Below, one piece after another: positions 63,381 through 64,000 of a stretch of DNA of 64,000 bases; positions within the stretch are counted from its first letter, which is position 1, and every line of letters begins with the position of its first letter. The position numbers and the translations under genes are program-made. This DNA comes from Endobugula sp965214375. Lineage in GTDB: Bacteria > Pseudomonadota > Gammaproteobacteria > Pseudomonadales > Cellvibrionaceae. The notes under the pieces are model-generated. The model ran no database searches, had not been told where the DNA came from, and saw only the letters and a list, made by a program, of their open reading frames with translations. The stretch lies in contig OZ243947.1 of assembly GCA_965214375.1 (NCBI GenBank), positions 1,240,001-1,304,000 of the forward strand. The letters run 5' to 3'.

Positions 63381-64000
63381 TAATGAGTGGAATGGCGGGC
63401 AACCCCGGTGCACTTTCTTCAGTAGTTGCTTCAAACTCAAGGCATGATTTGCGTATTGCATCAGTCACAACCACAGGGTCAACCAACTCATTACAGACCA
63501 ATGGCCATGCACCAACACGATCAACCACATTTGTTGCCCGAGGATGGCTAAATGCTTTACTCGTCATTTCAACAAAAATTTTCAATACTTTTTCACGCAT
63601 ACTATCATCAAATACCGACCAATGGATCAAGCCAGCTTCCAATAGGATGGCCTGAACAACAGGCTCCCAATCACCTAAAAGAATAGCTCTGTCCCATATC
63701 TTCTCTAACTCTTCATCACTTTGCCTGCCAACAGACTTAAGGCGCAGTAAATAAGCCCAATTAGCAGGCCATGTGGGACGTTTTTCTATTGCATCCCTCA
63801 AATACTCGGCACCTTCGTTAACAGTCGTCTGCGCTTGTTCATAAGATTCTATAGGCTTATCTTCAATAAAAAAACGCCAAAAATAAACTCTACCGACGAT
63901 TTCTGGATAACGCGCTTGATAAGGGTTCAATTTAATAGCCCATTTCCCCCAAGCAATACCTCTTTGCCAGTCCGCATAATTCTTAACACTACCCTCAAAA
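63373..64000 (-). CDS. Possible VpsP-like polysaccharide biosynthesis protein, 5' end cut by window edge
   Basis: The minus-strand frame is open from the window edge to TAA at 63373-63375. Visible residues include SVKNYADWQRGIAWGKWAIK, then LNPYQARYPEIVGRVYFWRF and AIEKRPTWPANWAYLLRLKS, RAILLGDWEPVVQAILLEAG. The layout (repeated helices with NP..A, a RP.WP..W segment) resembles TPR-like proteins of the VpsP type found in exopolysaccharide clusters. No other polysaccharide gene is in the window. I am not sure of the family. Confidence 0.45.
   Translation of the reverse strand, partial: FEGSVKNYADWQRGIAWGKWAIKLNPYQARYPEIVGRVYFWRFFIEDKPIESYEQAQTTVNEGAEYLRDAIEKRPTWPANWAYLLRLKSVGRQSDEELEKIWDRAILLGDWEPVVQAILLEAGLIHWSVFDDSMREKVLKIFVEMTSKAFSHPRATNVVDRVGAWPLVCNELVDPVVVTDAIRKSCLEFEATTEESAPGLPAIPLIIN

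Noticed and set aside
1..64000. tRNA, rRNA, CRISPR or prophage genes
   Set aside because: I looked for tRNA-like ends, rRNA segments, regularly spaced short repeats and phage or transposase genes and found none I could support.

Overview
The window is about 64 kb of moderately AT-rich bacterial DNA. It encodes a gram-negative gammaproteobacterium: LpxL-type lipid A acyltransferase, BamD, LspA, type IV pilus genes, PgeF/RluD/BamD, FabV. The gene order pgeF-rluD-bamD-pilS-pilR-fimT ... fimU-pilV-pilW-pilX-pilY1-pilY2-pilE ... ispH-fkpB-lspA-ileS-ribF ... murJ-rpsT ... proB-obgE-rpmA-rplU-ispB is the backbone seen in Pseudomonas and in marine Cellvibrionales-like bacteria. Base composition, a dispersed ~130-bp inverted-arm repeat and many freshly broken genes suggest a marine, possibly host-associated, relative undergoing gene loss. 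The species is not identified here.

Layout. 1-10.9 kb: pssA (cut by the window edge), ilvC divergent from its LysR activator ilvY, tilS, an S9 peptidase with greB, a dead aromatic/aspartate aminotransferase, and ilvH-ilvI behind a ~310-nt leader with a clear sigma-70 promoter. 10.9-14.8 kb: an accessory island with a DOPA-dioxygenase relic, a broken XRE regulator with palindromic operators, and then, on the minus strand, what looks like an integron cassette array without an integrase (three attC-like sites; cassettes for a K+ channel, a HEPN-like protein and two unknown membrane proteins). 14.8-23.5 kb: lpxL, an aldo/keto reductase, fabV, miaE, a glycosyltransferase-like gene, and a two-component pair resembling DctB/DctD that carries four in-frame stop codons. 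23.5-27.8 kb: pgeF, rluD, bamD, nadE.

27.9-40 kb is the type IV pilus regulatory and minor-pilin locus. pilS, pilR, fimT, pilY1 and pilV are each damaged, mostly by in-frame nonsense codons rather than indels, while pilE, pilY2, pilX, pilW and fimU remain open. The fimU-to-pilE block is flipped relative to the Pseudomonas arrangement. 40-46 kb: ispH, fkpB, lspA, ileS, ribF. 46-51.4 kb: an envelope-lipid-type operon (TetR, MMPL/RND transporter, LolA-like protein, outer-membrane beta-barrel protein) with two matching TetR-type palindromes. 51.4-64 kb: SURF1, murJ, rpsT, a truncated surface adhesin, hisC, proB, obgE, rpmA, an L21 with a C-terminal helix-hairpin-helix extension, ispB, pgi and the end of a possible VpsP-like gene.

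Housekeeping genes are intact, whereas motility, sensing, adhesion and one aminotransferase gene carry at least 13 in-frame stops and about four indels. That contrast, the cassette array and the structured repeat are the points most worth a second look. No rRNA, tRNA, CRISPR array, transposase or phage gene was recognised.
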